A stretch of DNA of 5,169 nt. Source: Bdellovibrionales bacterium. Its GTDB lineage: Bacteria > Bdellovibrionota > Bdellovibrionia > Bdellovibrionales > JAMPXM01. Position 1 is the stretch's first letter; the number at the start of each line of letters is the position of its first letter. A program made the translations under genes and the position numbers. Positions 4,656-5,169 of the stretch are shown piece by piece. The notes beneath the pieces were generated by a model. It was given only the letters and a program-made list of their open reading frames with translations. It had not been told where the DNA came from and made no database searches. Location: assembly GCA_005792225.1 (NCBI GenBank), contig SXSP01000436.1, positions 1 to 5,169 of the forward strand, written 5' to 3'.

Positions 4656-5169
4656 TTTCCATCTCCCTCACGAATTGACGTTCATAAAAGTTTTTTCTAA
4701 ATCTCTCGCAGCCGCGCGAGACTTGCTCGATCGTGTCCTTGAATTGCGGATCGACCAAGATTGGCTTCTTCACTGGAAAGAATGCGATCAGATCCACCGG
4801 GATCTGGTACCAATTTGTATCCGCGTGCAGAGTCACCGCTCCGCTTTTGTAGAAGACATCGTGCATGCCTTTGTCTTTTCTCATCATGCCTAGCACGACA
4901 TCGGGTTTTGAGTAGTTCAGGTGATCAAATGAGAGCGCGCAGAGAAGGTTCTTCGTCGGAAGACCAGAGGCGTTCTTCCGAAAATCGGGATGGATGAAGA
5001 CGTGACTTCCTAATACGAAACGATTTCCAAGTTGCGGGAGCCGGGAGACGACGTCTTCGGGCCAAATTCCTCGGTGGAAGAACGAATCCTTCCTCACCGA
5101 GGAATGACGAATGTCGACGTAACGGTGGCAGATCATGCCGATCGGGTTCTTCCCCATCGAGAGACCGAG
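4621..5169 (-). CDS. GNAT/FeeM-like acyltransferase, N-terminus outside the window
   Basis: The frame stays open to the window edge, and the first visible ATG (5157) lies only four codons from it, so the gene is taken as 5'-partial. Counting from that ATG, the visible part shows a strand NPIGMICHRYVDIR (4-17). After a variable loop comes the strand plus loop SHVFIHPDFRKNASGLPTKNLL (51-72). This is the V-x-P-x-x-R-x-x-G-L layout of the GNAT acyl-CoA or acyl-ACP pyrophosphate loop. A later GMHDVFYKSGAVTL stretch resembles the YxxxG-F element of the same fold. The absence of a neat RxxGxG/A makes an N-acyl amino acid synthase (FeeM) or LuxI-like autoinducer-type synthase as likely as a plain acetyltransferase. 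The C-terminus is highly charged. Its end overlaps the start of the diiron protein gene by 35 nt, pointing to a shared pathway. Family call is moderate; substrate unknown. Confidence 0.55.
   Translation of the reverse strand, partial: LGLSMGKNPIGMICHRYVDIRHSSVRKDSFFHRGIWPEDVVSRLPQLGNRFVLGSHVFIHPDFRKNASGLPTKNLLCALSFDHLNYSKPDVVLGMMRKDKGMHDVFYKSGAVTLHADTNWYQIPVDLIAFFPVKKPILVDPQFKDTIEQVSRGCERFRKNFYERQFVREMENESERQNRRAG

Noticed and set aside
4591..4893. Plus-strand frame of 100 residues over the acyltransferase/diiron junction
   Set aside because: The minus-strand genes here have conserved motifs and a GGAG site; the plus-strand frame spans both genes and shows no motif.

Overview
The window looks like chromosomal DNA from a Gram-negative bacterium of moderately high GC content. 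The best guess is a relative of Bdellovibrio (Bdellovibrionota). This rests on the general look of the proteins: a lipoprotein with a superoxide-dismutase-like domain, small XRE regulators paired with signalling proteins, and a GNAT/diiron pair. No taxonomic marker is complete enough to prove it. There are no RNA genes, insertion sequences, CRISPR arrays or phage genes.

Layout. (1) Bases 1-581: the last 22 codons of thymidylate synthase (thyA) overlap the start of dihydrofolate reductase (folA) by ATGA, forming a folate/dTMP operon. (2) Bases 582-1738: a spacer with small inverted repeats, then a predicted lipoprotein of 310 residues carrying a degenerate Cu/Zn-SOD-like domain, an EF-hand loop and a Gly-rich repeat insert, closed by a very clear intrinsic terminator. 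(3) Bases 1739-2837: a small XRE-type DNA-binding protein followed 3 nt later by an OmpR-type response regulator with a partly altered acidic pocket. (4) Bases 2838-3980: a second small XRE-type protein, probably translated from a leaderless mRNA, overlapping by ATGA a 249-residue protein of unknown family whose C-terminal half is faintly PAS-like. (5) Bases 4002-5169, minus strand: a GNAT/FeeM-like acyltransferase (cut by the window edge) overlapping by 35 nt a heme-oxygenase-like diiron protein. This operon converges on module 4 with only 21 nt between stop codons.

How they may work together. The thyA-folA pair is housekeeping: FolA regenerates the tetrahydrofolate that ThyA oxidises. The centre of the window is regulatory. 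Two successive modules share one design: a small XRE protein, tightly coupled to a larger signalling-type protein, behind a promoter bracketed by a perfect 8-bp inverted repeat. The minus-strand pair has the logic of a small biosynthetic step, in which an acyltransferase makes an N-acyl or similar product and a diiron oxidase modifies it. That link is inferred from gene overlap only. The most novel items are the unknown partner protein at 3231-3980, the two-module regulatory arrangement, and the acyltransferase-diiron pair.
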